A model generated the notes under the pieces. That model saw only the letters and a program-made list of their open reading frames with translations, ran no database searches and was not told where the DNA came from. 64,000 nucleotides of DNA from Ottowia thiooxydans DSM 14619 (GTDB lineage: Bacteria; Pseudomonadota; Gammaproteobacteria; Burkholderiales; Burkholderiaceae_C): positions 248,001 to 312,000 of the forward strand of contig NZ_KE383943.1 in NCBI RefSeq assembly GCF_000422885.1, given 5' to 3'. Position numbers and translations under genes: made by a program. Positions 9,240 through 17,566 of this stretch are shown piece by piece (the first letter of the stretch is position 1; each line of letters opens with the position of its first letter).

Positions 9240-9252
9240 AAGGATCAACGAA

Positions 9253-10767
9253 ATGGCGGAACTTTTTGAACATCTATCACTGGGTTTCAGCGTGGCATTC
9301 ACGCTGCAAAACTTACTCTACTGCTTCATCGGCTGTGTTCTCGGTACGCTGATTGGCGTGCTCCCCGGTGTGGGCCCCGTAGCCACCATCGCCATGTTGC
9401 TGCCTGCAACGTACGCCTTGCCACCAGTGGCTGCGCTGATCATGTTGGCGGGTATCTACTACGGCGCTCAGTACGGCGGCTCCACCACTGCTATTTTGGT
9501 GAACTTGCCAGGCGAATCGTCATCCGTGGTAACGGTGATTGATGGCTACCAGATGGCCCGCAAGGGTCGGGCGGGGCCAGCACTGGCTGCAGCCGGTATC
9601 GGTTCGTTCTTCGCAGGCTGCGTAGGCACGCTGATTCTGGCTGGGTTTGCCATTCCACTGACTGAAGTCGCATTCAAGTTCGGCCCAGCCGAATACTTCT
9701 CGCTCATGATCTTGGGCTTGATTGGCGCTGTGGTGTTGGCTTCTGGCTCACTGATCAAAGCGATTGGCATGATCGTGTTGGGTCTGCTGCTGGGCTTGGT
9801 GGGTACTGACGTGAACTCCGGCGTGGCCCGCTTCTCGTTTGATATCCCTGAACTGACTGACGGCATCGGCTTCATCGTCATCGCCATGGGTGTGTTTGGA
9901 TACGGAGAGATCATTTCCAACTTGTCCATGCCTGATGAGCATCGTGAGGTGTTCACTGGCAAGGTGAAGCATCTGTATCCCAGCAAAGAAGACTGGAAAC
10001 GCATGATTCCGGCCATTCTTCGTGGAACCGTGATCGGCTCGACGCTCGGCATCTTGCCAGGCGGTGGTGCTCTGCTGTCAGCCTTTGCTGCCTACACGCT
10101 GGAGAAAAAGACCAAGCTCAAGCCCGGTGAAGTGCCGTTTGGCAAGGGTAACATTCGCGGCGTTGCAGCCCCTGAATCGGCCAACAACGCAGGTTCACAA
10201 ACCTCGTTTATTCCTCTGCTGACCCTGGGTATTCCACCTAACGCCGTGATGGCGCTGATGGTTGGTGCCATGACCATCCACAACATCCAGCCTGGCCCTC
10301 AGGTGATGACAAGCAACCCGGAACTGTTCTGGGGCCTGATTGCTTCCATGTGGATCGGCAACGCCATGCTGATTATCTTGAACCTGCCGCTCATCGGTAT
10401 GTGGATCAAGCTGCTCACAGTGCCTTACCGTTGGTTGTTCCCCGCCATTGTGCTGTTCTGCGCGATCGGCGTGTACTCTACTAACAACAACACCTGGGAT
10501 GTGTGGATGGTGGGCTGGTTCGGCATCATCGGCTACATCTTTATCAAACTCGGAATGGAACCGGCTCCCTTGCTGCTAGGCTTCATTTTGGGCCCGATGA
10601 TGGAAGAGAACTTGCGGCGAGCGCTGTTGCTATCGCGCGGCGATTGGAGTGTGCTGGTCACCAGACCTCTGTCTGCAAGCTTGCTCGCCGTGGCCGCATT
10701 GCTCTTGATCATCGTGTTGCTACCAGCGGTGAAATCCAAGCGCGAAGAAGCCTTCGTCGAGGATTGA
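9253..10767 (+). CDS. tctA: Tripartite tricarboxylate transporter, large permease TctA
   Basis: 504 residues with about twelve hydrophobic segments. The family hallmarks GVLPGVGPVATIAMLLP near residues 36-52, YYGAQYGGSTTAIL near 73-86 and the mirrored ILPGGGALLSAFAAY near 263-277 are all present. It moves a carboxylate across the inner membrane in concert with TctB and a Bug-type receptor. A strong intrinsic terminator ends the transcript 14 nt after the stop. Confidence 0.95.
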   Translation: MAELFEHLSLGFSVAFTLQNLLYCFIGCVLGTLIGVLPGVGPVATIAMLLPATYALPPVAALIMLAGIYYGAQYGGSTTAILVNLPGESSSVVTVIDGYQMARKGRAGPALAAAGIGSFFAGCVGTLILAGFAIPLTEVAFKFGPAEYFSLMILGLIGAVVLASGSLIKAIGMIVLGLLLGLVGTDVNSGVARFSFDIPELTDGIGFIVIAMGVFGYGEIISNLSMPDEHREVFTGKVKHLYPSKEDWKRMIPAILRGTVIGSTLGILPGGGALLSAFAAYTLEKKTKLKPGEVPFGKGNIRGVAAPESANNAGSQTSFIPLLTLGIPPNAVMALMVGAMTIHNIQPGPQVMTSNPELFWGLIASMWIGNAMLIILNLPLIGMWIKLLTVPYRWLFPAIVLFCAIGVYSTNNNTWDVWMVGWFGIIGYIFIKLGMEPAPLLLGFILGPMMEENLRRALLLSRGDWSVLVTRPLSASLLAVAALLLIIVLLPAVKSKREEAFVED

Positions 10768-10780
10768 CGAGGCTTACCTC

Positions 10781-10813
10781 AAAAAAATGGCACCTTCGGG
10801 TGCCATTTTTTTT
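10781..10813 (+). terminator. Rho-independent terminator after tctA
   Basis: AAAATGGCACC, then a TTCG loop, then GGTGCCATTTTTTTT: a ten-base-pair stem closed by a UUCG-type tetraloop and followed by eight T. It begins 14 nt after the tctA stop and separates the tctBA operon from the DMT exporter gene. Confidence 0.92.
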
Positions 10814-11001
10814 GCCTTCTCCTATCGTGCCGTCCCTCCACGCAAAAGGTCACCGCCGGGAGCGGCCTTCGCTGCGCAAATCCGCGGACAATCTACTGCA
10901 CACGGCGTTGCAGTGACTCGCCAAACGGCTGGATATTGCTGCCCTTTGCCCTTTGCCCTTTTCTCTGAGCTCGAAGGCATCTCTTTTACGTTTGCCATGG
11001 A

Positions 11002-11916
11002 ATGACTGCTTTGAAAAATGATGCGTACGCTCGAGCTGGCCTGATGACGGGCTTGATATTGGCGGCCGTTGGCGCCATTGGGTTCGCCGGCAAGGCCATC
11101 ATCGTCAAGCTGGCCTATCGCTATGGTGTCGATCCGGTCACACTCATCATGTACCGCATGTTGTTTGCCCTGCCGTTTTTTATCATCATGGTCTGGTGGG
11201 CTGGGCGTGGCAAAGAGCCATTGAGCCGCCGTGATTGGCTGGGAGTCTACGGACTCGGTTTTTTCGGCTATTACTTGTCGAGCATGCTTGATTTTCTGGG
11301 GCTGCAATACATTACGGCCAGTCTGGAACGCCTGATTCTGTATCTCACTCCCACCATGGTGATTGCACTCAACTGGATACTGAAAGGTAGGCGCGTCAAA
11401 TTGCCAGAGATCCTGGCCGCATCGGTAAGCTATGCCGGTGCGTTGCTGGTGTTTGGGGTGGAGCTGCGCTTGGTGCCGGGAACCGGCACCGCGTTGGGGG
11501 CGTTCCTGGTGTTTCTCTCCACCTGCACCTATGCGATCTATCTTTTTTACAGCGGTGAGTTTGTTAAACGCCTGGGTGCTTTGCGTTTGGTGGGGTTGGC
11601 GACGACAGTGGCATGCATCTGTTGTATCGTGCAATTTTTTCTGCTTCGACCCCTGTCCGCAGCGGTGGTAGCACCCGAGGTACTCTGGCTTTCCTTCCTC
11701 AACGGCACGCTTTGTACGGCAGTGCCTGTGCTGCTGATGATGATGGGCGTCGAGCGGCTCGGGCCTGATCTGGCTTCGCAAGTTGGCATGATCGGTCCTT
11801 TGGCTACCATTGGCATGGGAATCGTTTTTCTAGGCGAGCCTTTCACGCCTTCGTTGGCTGCCGGCACGGTTCTCGTGATGGTGGGCATTTACATGTTCAC
11901 CCGGACACGCCGGTGA
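11002..11916 (+). CDS. DMT superfamily (EamA) transporter
   Basis: 304 residues with ten hydrophobic segments in two EamA repeats (about 14-140 and 155-300). These proteins export or exchange small metabolites across the inner membrane; substrate prediction is not possible from sequence. The ATG at 11002 lies after a 235-bp gap that contains the tctA terminator. The SDR gene follows 36 nt downstream and may be co-transcribed. Confidence 0.88.
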   Translation: MTALKNDAYARAGLMTGLILAAVGAIGFAGKAIIVKLAYRYGVDPVTLIMYRMLFALPFFIIMVWWAGRGKEPLSRRDWLGVYGLGFFGYYLSSMLDFLGLQYITASLERLILYLTPTMVIALNWILKGRRVKLPEILAASVSYAGALLVFGVELRLVPGTGTALGAFLVFLSTCTYAIYLFYSGEFVKRLGALRLVGLATTVACICCIVQFFLLRPLSAAVVAPEVLWLSFLNGTLCTAVPVLLMMMGVERLGPDLASQVGMIGPLATIGMGIVFLGEPFTPSLAAGTVLVMVGIYMFTRTRR

Positions 11917-11952
11917 AGGTTTTCCATCAATTTTTTGAGAAGGAGTGCTCAA

Positions 11953-12750
11953 ATGGATCTGGGTATTGCGAATAAATGGGCGCTGGTATGTGGCGCTAGC
12001 AAGGGACTTGGCCTGGGTTGCGCTGCGGCGCTGGTGGGTGAGGGTGTCAACGTGGTAATGGTGGCTCGTGGCCAAGAGGCGCTAGATGCCGCAGCTGCGC
12101 GATTGAGGGCGGGCGCTGTGGGCGGCAAGCCGATAGAGATCATCACGGTGCCAGCTGACATCACTACAGTTGAAGGCCGAGCTGCCGTATTCGCTGTGCG
12201 TCAAGATTTCGATATCGTGGTCACCAATGCAGGCGGCCCACCTTCAGGGGATTTTCGGGATTGGGATCGTGAGGCTTGGATCAAGGCCGTTGATGCCAAT
12301 ATGCTGACCCCTATTGAGTTGATCAAGGCGGTGGTTGACGGTATGGCCGCACGCGGGTTCGGCCGAATCGTCAATATCACCTCTAGCGCGGTGAAGGCGC
12401 CTATTGATATCCTGGGTTTGTCCAATGGTGCGCGTTCGGGTCTGACGGGTTTTGTGGCCGGTGTGGCACGCAATCCGCAATTAGCTTCCAAGGGCGTCAC
12501 CATCAACAACCTTCTGCCAGGCAAATTCGATACGGATCGTCTTGCGAGCATCTATCAGGCTTCTGCAGAGAAAACGAGTCAGTCGATCGACGCGGTCCGT
12601 GCCGTAGCGCAGAAACAGGTCCCCGCGCAACGCTTCGGTACACCGCAAGAGTTCGGTGCGATTTGCGCGTTCCTGTGCAGCCAGCAAGCAGGCTACCTGA
12701 CAGGGCAGAACATCATGCCGGACGGCGGTTTGTACCCCGGGGCGTTTTAG
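11953..12750 (+). CDS. SDR family oxidoreductase with altered catalytic motif
   Basis: 265 residues from ATG 11953, with an AAGGAG ribosome site. The Rossmann entry CGASKGLGLG and the NAGGPPSG segment are typical of FabG-like reductases. The active-site Ser is in NITSSAV. Where YxxxK should follow, the sequence reads LGLSNGARSG, i.e. SxxxR, so the canonical Tyr and Lys are both missing. It may work through another acid/base or have a non-classical role. The same substitution occurs in a subgroup of FabG-like SDRs as far as I recall, so this is probably not a sequencing error. Confidence 0.85.
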   Translation: MDLGIANKWALVCGASKGLGLGCAAALVGEGVNVVMVARGQEALDAAAARLRAGAVGGKPIEIITVPADITTVEGRAAVFAVRQDFDIVVTNAGGPPSGDFRDWDREAWIKAVDANMLTPIELIKAVVDGMAARGFGRIVNITSSAVKAPIDILGLSNGARSGLTGFVAGVARNPQLASKGVTINNLLPGKFDTDRLASIYQASAEKTSQSIDAVRAVAQKQVPAQRFGTPQEFGAICAFLCSQQAGYLTGQNIMPDGGLYPGAF

Positions 12751-12780
12751 AACGTCACGATCGATTTGCGGCTAATCGAT

Positions 12781-12825
12781 ATAAACCGTTCCCACGCTTG
12801 TCAGCCTGAACGGTTTATTTTTTTG
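12781..12825 (+). terminator. Rho-independent terminator after SDR gene
   Basis: ATAAACCGTTC and GAACGGTTTAT form an eleven-base-pair stem around a 16-base loop, followed by a run of T (7 within 8 bases). It lies 30 nt after the SDR stop and just before the MITE-like element. Confidence 0.85.
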
Positions 12826-12839
12826 CAAGCAAATTGGTC

Positions 12840-13005
12840 CTAGTGTCGTGAATTGGAAGTTCGCTGAACAAATCCGTCGAGAATCGGCGCCATGCGGCGT
12901 CACAACTCCTCGCGATACCACTCGGTATCACTGCGGTTTGTTCCTTGCCTGACACCGATTTCGACAGATTTGTTTTTTCAACGAACTTCCAACTCACGAC
13001 ACTAG
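12840..13005. mobile_element. 166-bp MITE-like element with about 55-bp imperfect terminal inverted repeats
   Basis: The outer ends read CTAGTGTCGTGA and, on the other strand from the right, CTAGTGTCGTGA. The match continues inward: TTGGAAGTTCG, TGAA, CAAATC, GTCGA and ATCGG are shared in order with few substitutions and one 4-base indel. The centre carries a small hairpin, GATACC-actc-GGTATC, at 12914-12929. There is no coding capacity. A TA flanks both ends (12841-12842 and 13003-13004), consistent with a TA target duplication of the IS630/Tc1-mariner type (inference). It lies exactly between two convergent genes. Confidence 0.8.
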
Positions 13006-14078
13006 TAAGGATTTTCGGAACGAGCGCCCGCTTCGACCGGTGGGCAGAACTTCCGCCAGATCTCGGGCCGGTCAACCTGTTCTGCATAGCTTTGAAGTTG
13101 ATCTGCGGCCAAGCCGGTTAGTTGTTTCGCACTGATGCCTTGGGCGTCGAGGTAATCGCTCAGCTCTTCTACGCATTGGGTCAGCGCCGAATAGCCGCGC
13201 ATGAGCACAAGCGAAGCCAGCTCAACTGCGTAGGCCCCAGAAAGCAAGAACCGTGCAACATCCAAGCCACTTCGGGCGCCGTTGGTTGCAAGAATCGGGA
13301 ATTGCGGGCCCAGGCGTTTTCTGGCCAAGGCCACGCAGCGTGCGGTGAGTGGCAGTGCCCACGCTCCGCCCAAGGCTGCCGAAGTGTTCAAAAGCGGCTT
13401 GTGGGTCTCAAGGTCAGGCAGGAAGCCCATGAAACGGCCCATGAGCACGACCGCGTCAGCGCCACTGTTCCTCGCGGCGTCCGCCAGCAAAGCGGGGTTC
13501 TCGCTTTGCCCCGTGAGTTTGATCCAAAGGGGTATGCTCACGGCCTCTCGCAGGCGCTTGACGATAGTTTCGATCCGGCTGGCATCGCGCTCTAGAACGA
13601 TGGCGCCTTTGGCCGCTTCGTCTCCGTGCGGCGCGCCGATGTTGACCTCCAATACCCTGAAGCCCATTTTCTGAACCACCTGGGCATAGGCTACGCACTG
13701 ATCCAGGTCGCTCAATATCAGGCTCGGTATGACGTAGCAGTCTGCGACGGCGGCTTCTCGGTCGAGGAAGATCAGCTCTTGCATCCAGTCCTCGAAGGAT
13801 TTTTGTATTAGTCCGGAGCGACAGAAGATAGAGGCATCCTGGGGAGCATTGAAATCCCATGGGACTGGTTTCCAGTCGGTTCCAACCATCCGGTAGTCGG
13901 TTTTGTCCAGCTGTGATTTAGCCGCCAAGGATTCATTGACGGACTTGGCCACCACAGCGCCAACGCCGCTGGCAATGGCGGCACGAATTCCTTCGGCTGT
14001 CATGGTGTGCTCGCCCGAGCTACAGATGACGGGGTTTTTCAATTCCAGGCCGGAAATGTGAATGCGGAGGTCTGCCAC
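13002..14078 (-). CDS. Dihydroorotate dehydrogenase-like FMN oxidoreductase
   Basis: About 358 residues from a GTG at 14078 (VADLRIHISG) with a GGA ribosome site; an ATG at 14105 would add 9 residues. A single TIM-barrel FMN domain resembles DHODH and the PreA half of dihydropyrimidine dehydrogenase: ISGLELKNPVICSSGE at the front, EVNIGAPHGDEA in the middle, the flavin-phosphate end ATNGARSGLDVARFLLSGA. No ferredoxin-type Cys cluster is attached. It is the last gene of a seven-gene minus-strand operon and more likely acts on that pathway's substrate than in pyrimidine synthesis. Its TAG stop lies at the junction with the MITE-like element. Confidence 0.82.
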   Translation of the reverse strand: MADLRIHISGLELKNPVICSSGEHTMTAEGIRAAIASGVGAVVAKSVNESLAAKSQLDKTDYRMVGTDWKPVPWDFNAPQDASIFCRSGLIQKSFEDWMQELIFLDREAAVADCYVIPSLILSDLDQCVAYAQVVQKMGFRVLEVNIGAPHGDEAAKGAIVLERDASRIETIVKRLREAVSIPLWIKLTGQSENPALLADAARNSGADAVVLMGRFMGFLPDLETHKPLLNTSAALGGAWALPLTARCVALARKRLGPQFPILATNGARSGLDVARFLLSGAYAVELASLVLMRGYSALTQCVEELSDYLDAQGISAKQLTGLAADQLQSYAEQVDRPEIWRKFCPPVEAGARSENPY

Positions 14079-14198
14079 GGTGATGTTTCCTTGCTTTGAA
14101 CACACTCTGAGAACGGCGATGTGGGCGCTGAACTATGCATCGCCGCCACAAGTCGCCACGATGCTCCCGTAGGGCATCGTGATATCTGCACCGATCTC

Positions 14199-15287
14199 TT
14201 AGTCCAGCTTCACACCAGCGTCTTTGATGCGCTGCTGGGAAACCACTCGATCGCGCTCCAGGAATTTTGCGAATTCCTCAGGCGTTTCTCCGAGCACGTC
14301 ATAACCATTGGGCTGCACGTACTTTGCGACATAGGCTTTGTCGTTGCTGATCTGTTTGATCGCTTTACTGAGGGTATCGATGACCGCCCTTGGCGTGCCC
14401 TTGGGTACGGAGACACCCATGTAAAAGCCTGCGTTCAGATCCGGATAACCAAGCTCTTTGAAGGTCGGAACATCCGGCAAGGCAGCGATCCTGCTTTGGC
14501 CGGAGATGGCCAAAACTTTGAGCTTCCCACTGCTCACATAAGGCGTGGCTGCAGTCACCCCCGCAAACATGGCATCAATGTTTCCTGCCAGCAGATCCTG
14601 CAATGCTGGGCCAATCCCTTTGTAAGGGATGTTCTTGACGTCAAATCCGCCCGCCTTTTTCAGCGCTTCAAATGAGAGGTGGGTCGTGCTGCCTGGGCTT
14701 GAAGATCCGTAGTTGTGCTTGCTGCTATCTTTTTTCATAAGAGCTATGAACTCTTTCAGATTGGAGACAGGAAGCCCTCCTTTGACAATCAACGCCATGT
14801 TGACGTCTACGATGCGAGAGACCGGAATCAGGTCGCGATAGGGGTCGTAGGGCAGCTTCGAATACAGAAAGGGGTTGAGCGATAACGACGCATCTGTGGC
14901 AAGGAGTGCGGTATAGCCATCTGGCTGAGCTTTGGAGACTGCATCTGCTCCAATGATTTCGTTGGCGCCGCCTTTGTTGTCGATGATCACCGGTTGTCCG
15001 AGCGTGGCGCCAAGGCGCTCGCCGAACGCCCGGGCCAGTGCATCAATAGGCCCGCCTGGTGGGTAAGGCACCACGATTTTGATAGGGCGCACTGGATACG
15101 ACTGCGCATGGAGTGCCGGCGACATGCCCCCTGCTGCCAACGCAATGGCCACACCCAGTGTGCGAACAACGGCGCGCCGCCGGGGCGCCGCCGAGGCACT
15201 GCTGAGAGAGCTTGTGCTGTCATGTTTGGCTGAAACTTGAGAATCAGCTTCAGAGTTCGTTGGCAGAAAGTGGCCAGATGTTTTCAT
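14199..15287 (-). CDS. Bug/TctC family tripartite tricarboxylate transporter substrate-binding protein
   Basis: 362 residues with a long N-terminus containing RRR-A-V-V, a Tat-like twin arginine, then a hydrophobic stretch ending ALHAQS near residue 62. The mature protein shows the Bug signature IKIVVPYPPGGPIDALAR and the second-lobe segments PDGYTALLAT and NYGSSSPGSTTHLSFE. It is a periplasmic carboxylate-type solute receptor. It lies 23 nt after the IclR regulator and 120 nt before the FMN enzyme. It resembles the other receptor gene at the head of this operon closely, so the operon carries two. Confidence 0.93.
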   Translation of the reverse strand: MKTSGHFLPTNSEADSQVSAKHDSTSSLSSASAAPRRRAVVRTLGVAIALAAGGMSPALHAQSYPVRPIKIVVPYPPGGPIDALARAFGERLGATLGQPVIIDNKGGANEIIGADAVSKAQPDGYTALLATDASLSLNPFLYSKLPYDPYRDLIPVSRIVDVNMALIVKGGLPVSNLKEFIALMKKDSSKHNYGSSSPGSTTHLSFEALKKAGGFDVKNIPYKGIGPALQDLLAGNIDAMFAGVTAATPYVSSGKLKVLAISGQSRIAALPDVPTFKELGYPDLNAGFYMGVSVPKGTPRAVIDTLSKAIKQISNDKAYVAKYVQPNGYDVLGETPEEFAKFLERDRVVSQQRIKDAGVKLD

Positions 15288-15310
15288 TTCGTTGTCTTTC
15301 GAGGGATGGG

Positions 15311-16186
15311 TTATGGGTCTTGTCGGTTCTGGCTTTCGAGGGTTGGTCTCGAGGACTTACCACGTGCCAGTTGTCTCACCGCTTTGGGCATTTCGAATCC
15401 GTTGTCTGCATAAATGGAGCATCCGAATTGCTCAGACAGTGCGGCGGCGCACCCCCTCAGAAGGCTCGATACCTCACCTGCCGATGAGGCGGCAGGCAGG
15501 TGCTGTATCGAACCCACGATGGAGATGATGCCGATCAGCTCGTCGGGGGATCTGAGAATGGGTGCTGCCACGGTATTGATACCTGTCAGCACTTCGTCTG
15601 GCGCTTCCTCTATCAGCTGCTTGCGAATAAGCGCCAGCCGTTCTTGAATCACGCCGACATCGGTCAAAGAGGCTGGGGTAGGCTTGGCCAAGGCACCGCC
15701 TAACAACCGCGTTCTCTGGGCTGCGCTGGCATAGGCTAGTGCAATCCGGCCTTGCGCCGAGCAATGCGCGAGCGGCCGGTTCCCGGGTTTGACCGTGATG
15801 CTGACGCTGCTTTCATTGTCCACAGCATCAATCACAAGTGCTTCGCCGTTCAAGGGTATGGAAAGCAGTGCGCTTTGGCCCGTGGTTGAACGCAGCAGGT
15901 GTAGGTACGGAGCCGCAATCGCACGGATATTGAACTGCACTCCGGCCCGTTCACCCAGGTGGAACAGTTTCCAGCCCAGGCGGTATTTCTCCGATTTCTG
16001 CTCCTGATCCACGAATCCGAATTGCCGCAGCGATGTCAGATTGCGGTGGACACGCGCCTTGGTTTGGCCGAGGAGCCTGGAGAGCTCCGTGACTCCGAGC
16101 GGACCAGAAGCGGCCCCCAACTCGTCCAGCAAATTGGCAATAAGTGCGACTGAATCAAGTGGAGCTGGGCCTTCGGAGTCTGTCAT
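15311..16186 (-). CDS. IclR family transcriptional regulator
   Basis: 291 residues: N-terminal winged helix (GVTELSRLLGQTKARVHRNL at about 30-50), then the IclR effector GAF-like domain with GRIALAYAS and IGIISIVGSIQHL. It lies inside the operon, 15 nt after the DUF6282 gene and 23 nt before a Bug receptor gene, so it is expressed with the pathway it presumably controls. Its likely target is the promoter upstream of 19310. The effector would be the operon substrate or an intermediate (inference). Confidence 0.92.
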   Translation of the reverse strand: MTDSEGPAPLDSVALIANLLDELGAASGPLGVTELSRLLGQTKARVHRNLTSLRQFGFVDQEQKSEKYRLGWKLFHLGERAGVQFNIRAIAAPYLHLLRSTTGQSALLSIPLNGEALVIDAVDNESSVSITVKPGNRPLAHCSAQGRIALAYASAAQRTRLLGGALAKPTPASLTDVGVIQERLALIRKQLIEEAPDEVLTGINTVAAPILRSPDELIGIISIVGSIQHLPAASSAGEVSSLLRGCAAALSEQFGCSIYADNGFEMPKAVRQLARGKSSRPTLESQNRQDP

Positions 16187-16201
16187 TTTGGTGCTGTGAA
16201 T

Positions 16202-17155
16202 TTAGGTTGATAGGTTGAGGCCAACGAGCGAAGCGGCGTTGGTAGACACCATCTTGCGCACATCGGCTTCCCCATAGCCTAAATCCAGACAGGTTTCGAT
16301 GACATTTCGGAAACCATCGACTAGGCGGGGGTTTCCCAATTGACCGAGGTCTGAGCCCAGAATGGTCCGGTCAACGGTACCCGCCACGATCATCGCTTGC
16401 AGCTCGACCGGGTCGTAGAACTTGAACTTGGACCCAGGGACAAACATGCACATGGAATGCTCGACATACACCCCCATGCCAACCAGACGCTTGATGTCGT
16501 CCAGTGTGGCGTCGATCACGTACGTGGGGTGATTGCAAAGCAAGCGAGTCACGCCCCGGCGCTTGGCTTCTTCGAACAACGGCCAGATCTCGGAGATATG
16601 AAGGTGCCCGGACGACAGGACGATGTCGTTTTCGGCAATCATGTCCAGGATGGGCAGCACCTCAGGCAAGAGCTTGCCTTGATCGTCCAGGACGGTCAGT
16701 GGGGTGGGCTCAAGCATCGCCTTTTTTGTCTGAGGAAACTTGTCTTTGAATTCCTCGTCTTTTTTGTGGTGATCGAGGTGGTTCTTGGATGAAAAGGTGG
16801 GCATCCAAACGAGCTTGGCACCTAGTTTGATCCCATGCTCGACCGCATAGATGTTCAAGCCACCCGTGGTGTTATTGAGGGGAACACCCGAGAGCAGCGT
16901 GACTTTAAGGTGGGCAAACCGCTTGTTCAGCAGTTCCGTCACGGGAGTTGCGGAGTAGTAATGGTCCTTAATTAGCAAGGCTCGCATACCGACCGAGCTG
17001 GCCTCTTCCATGGCGTCGCAATGATCGAAGTAGCGAGGCATGACGGAGGGGCCGCTGTGACAATGAAGATCTACCGCCCCTTCAAGCAAGCGGTTTGGCA
17101 GCCCAGGGTCAGTCTCGCGCCACTGTTTGTTGGCTTCGGAAATGATGTTTGACAT
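16202..17155 (-). CDS. DUF6282-type amidohydrolase-like metalloenzyme
   Basis: 317 residues. Candidate metal ligands of an amidohydrolase-type TIM barrel are visible: DLHCHSGPS near 28-36 (HxH), a Lys in LLIKDHYYS near 62, HLH in SSGHLHISE near 188, a His in LCNHPTYV and an Asp in LGSDLGQLGNP near 273. This matches the family I know as DUF6282, whose reaction is unassigned. The gene lies between the cupin (18 nt) and IclR (15 nt), so it likely hydrolyses a pathway intermediate such as a lactone, imide or amide (inference). Confidence 0.8.
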   Translation of the reverse strand: MSNIISEANKQWRETDPGLPNRLLEGAVDLHCHSGPSVMPRYFDHCDAMEEASSVGMRALLIKDHYYSATPVTELLNKRFAHLKVTLLSGVPLNNTTGGLNIYAVEHGIKLGAKLVWMPTFSSKNHLDHHKKDEEFKDKFPQTKKAMLEPTPLTVLDDQGKLLPEVLPILDMIAENDIVLSSGHLHISEIWPLFEEAKRRGVTRLLCNHPTYVIDATLDDIKRLVGMGVYVEHSMCMFVPGSKFKFYDPVELQAMIVAGTVDRTILGSDLGQLGNPRLVDGFRNVIETCLDLGYGEADVRKMVSTNAASLVGLNLST

Positions 17156-17173
17156 GTTTGGTACTCCCGAAAA

Positions 17174-17539
17174 TTAATCTTTGAACTCTGCTGCCTGATA
17201 CTCGACCAGATGGCGGTAGTCATCCCGGATGGGAGAGAAGACGTCGAGATTGAGCGCGACCTCATCGCCAATGGGTTCGACGTAGTGCATGGTGTGCGCA
17301 GGAACGCGAACAATGCAGCCTGGGGTCATTTCGAACACCTCGTCGCCAACGTGATAGTTCATGCGCCCCTGCACGCAGATGGCGATCTGCTCAAAGTCAT
17401 GCTTGTGCGGACGGACCTGGATTCTGGGTTGTACCCAGTTCATCACCATGATCACGTTTTCACCGCGGAAGCCGCAGCGCTCAATGCCTTCGCGAACGAA
17501 CTCACGAGGCAAGGTATTCCAATCAATCATTTGAGTCAT
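17174..17539 (-). CDS. Small cupin-domain protein
   Basis: 121 residues, one cupin barrel. Motif 1 RPHKHDFEQIAICVQGRMNY supplies HxH and an acidic/Gln ligand, and motif 2 PGCIVRVPAHTMHYVEP supplies the last His. Such proteins bind one metal and can be isomerases, dioxygenases or decarboxylases, or only bind a ligand. It is located between the aldolase (27 nt) and the DUF6282 gene (18 nt) in the operon. Confidence 0.85.
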   Translation of the reverse strand: MTQMIDWNTLPREFVREGIERCGFRGENVIMVMNWVQPRIQVRPHKHDFEQIAICVQGRMNYHVGDEVFEMTPGCIVRVPAHTMHYVEPIGDEVALNLDVFSPIRDDYRHLVEYQAAEFKD

Positions 17540-17566
17540 AGCTGCATTCCTGGTGAAAATTGAAGA

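Noticed and set aside
10822-11781. 319-codon open frame antisense to the DMT gene
   Set aside because: Composition is rich in His/Gln as expected from reversed membrane-protein codons; no domain is visible.
12914-12929. CRISPR or tRNA-like structure
   Set aside because: A single short hairpin inside the MITE-like element; no repeat-spacer array or tRNA signature was found anywhere in the window.
13002-13020. Truncation of the dihydroorotate-dehydrogenase-like gene by the MITE-like element
   Set aside because: Removing the element and one TA restores the same TAG stop, so the protein end is unchanged.
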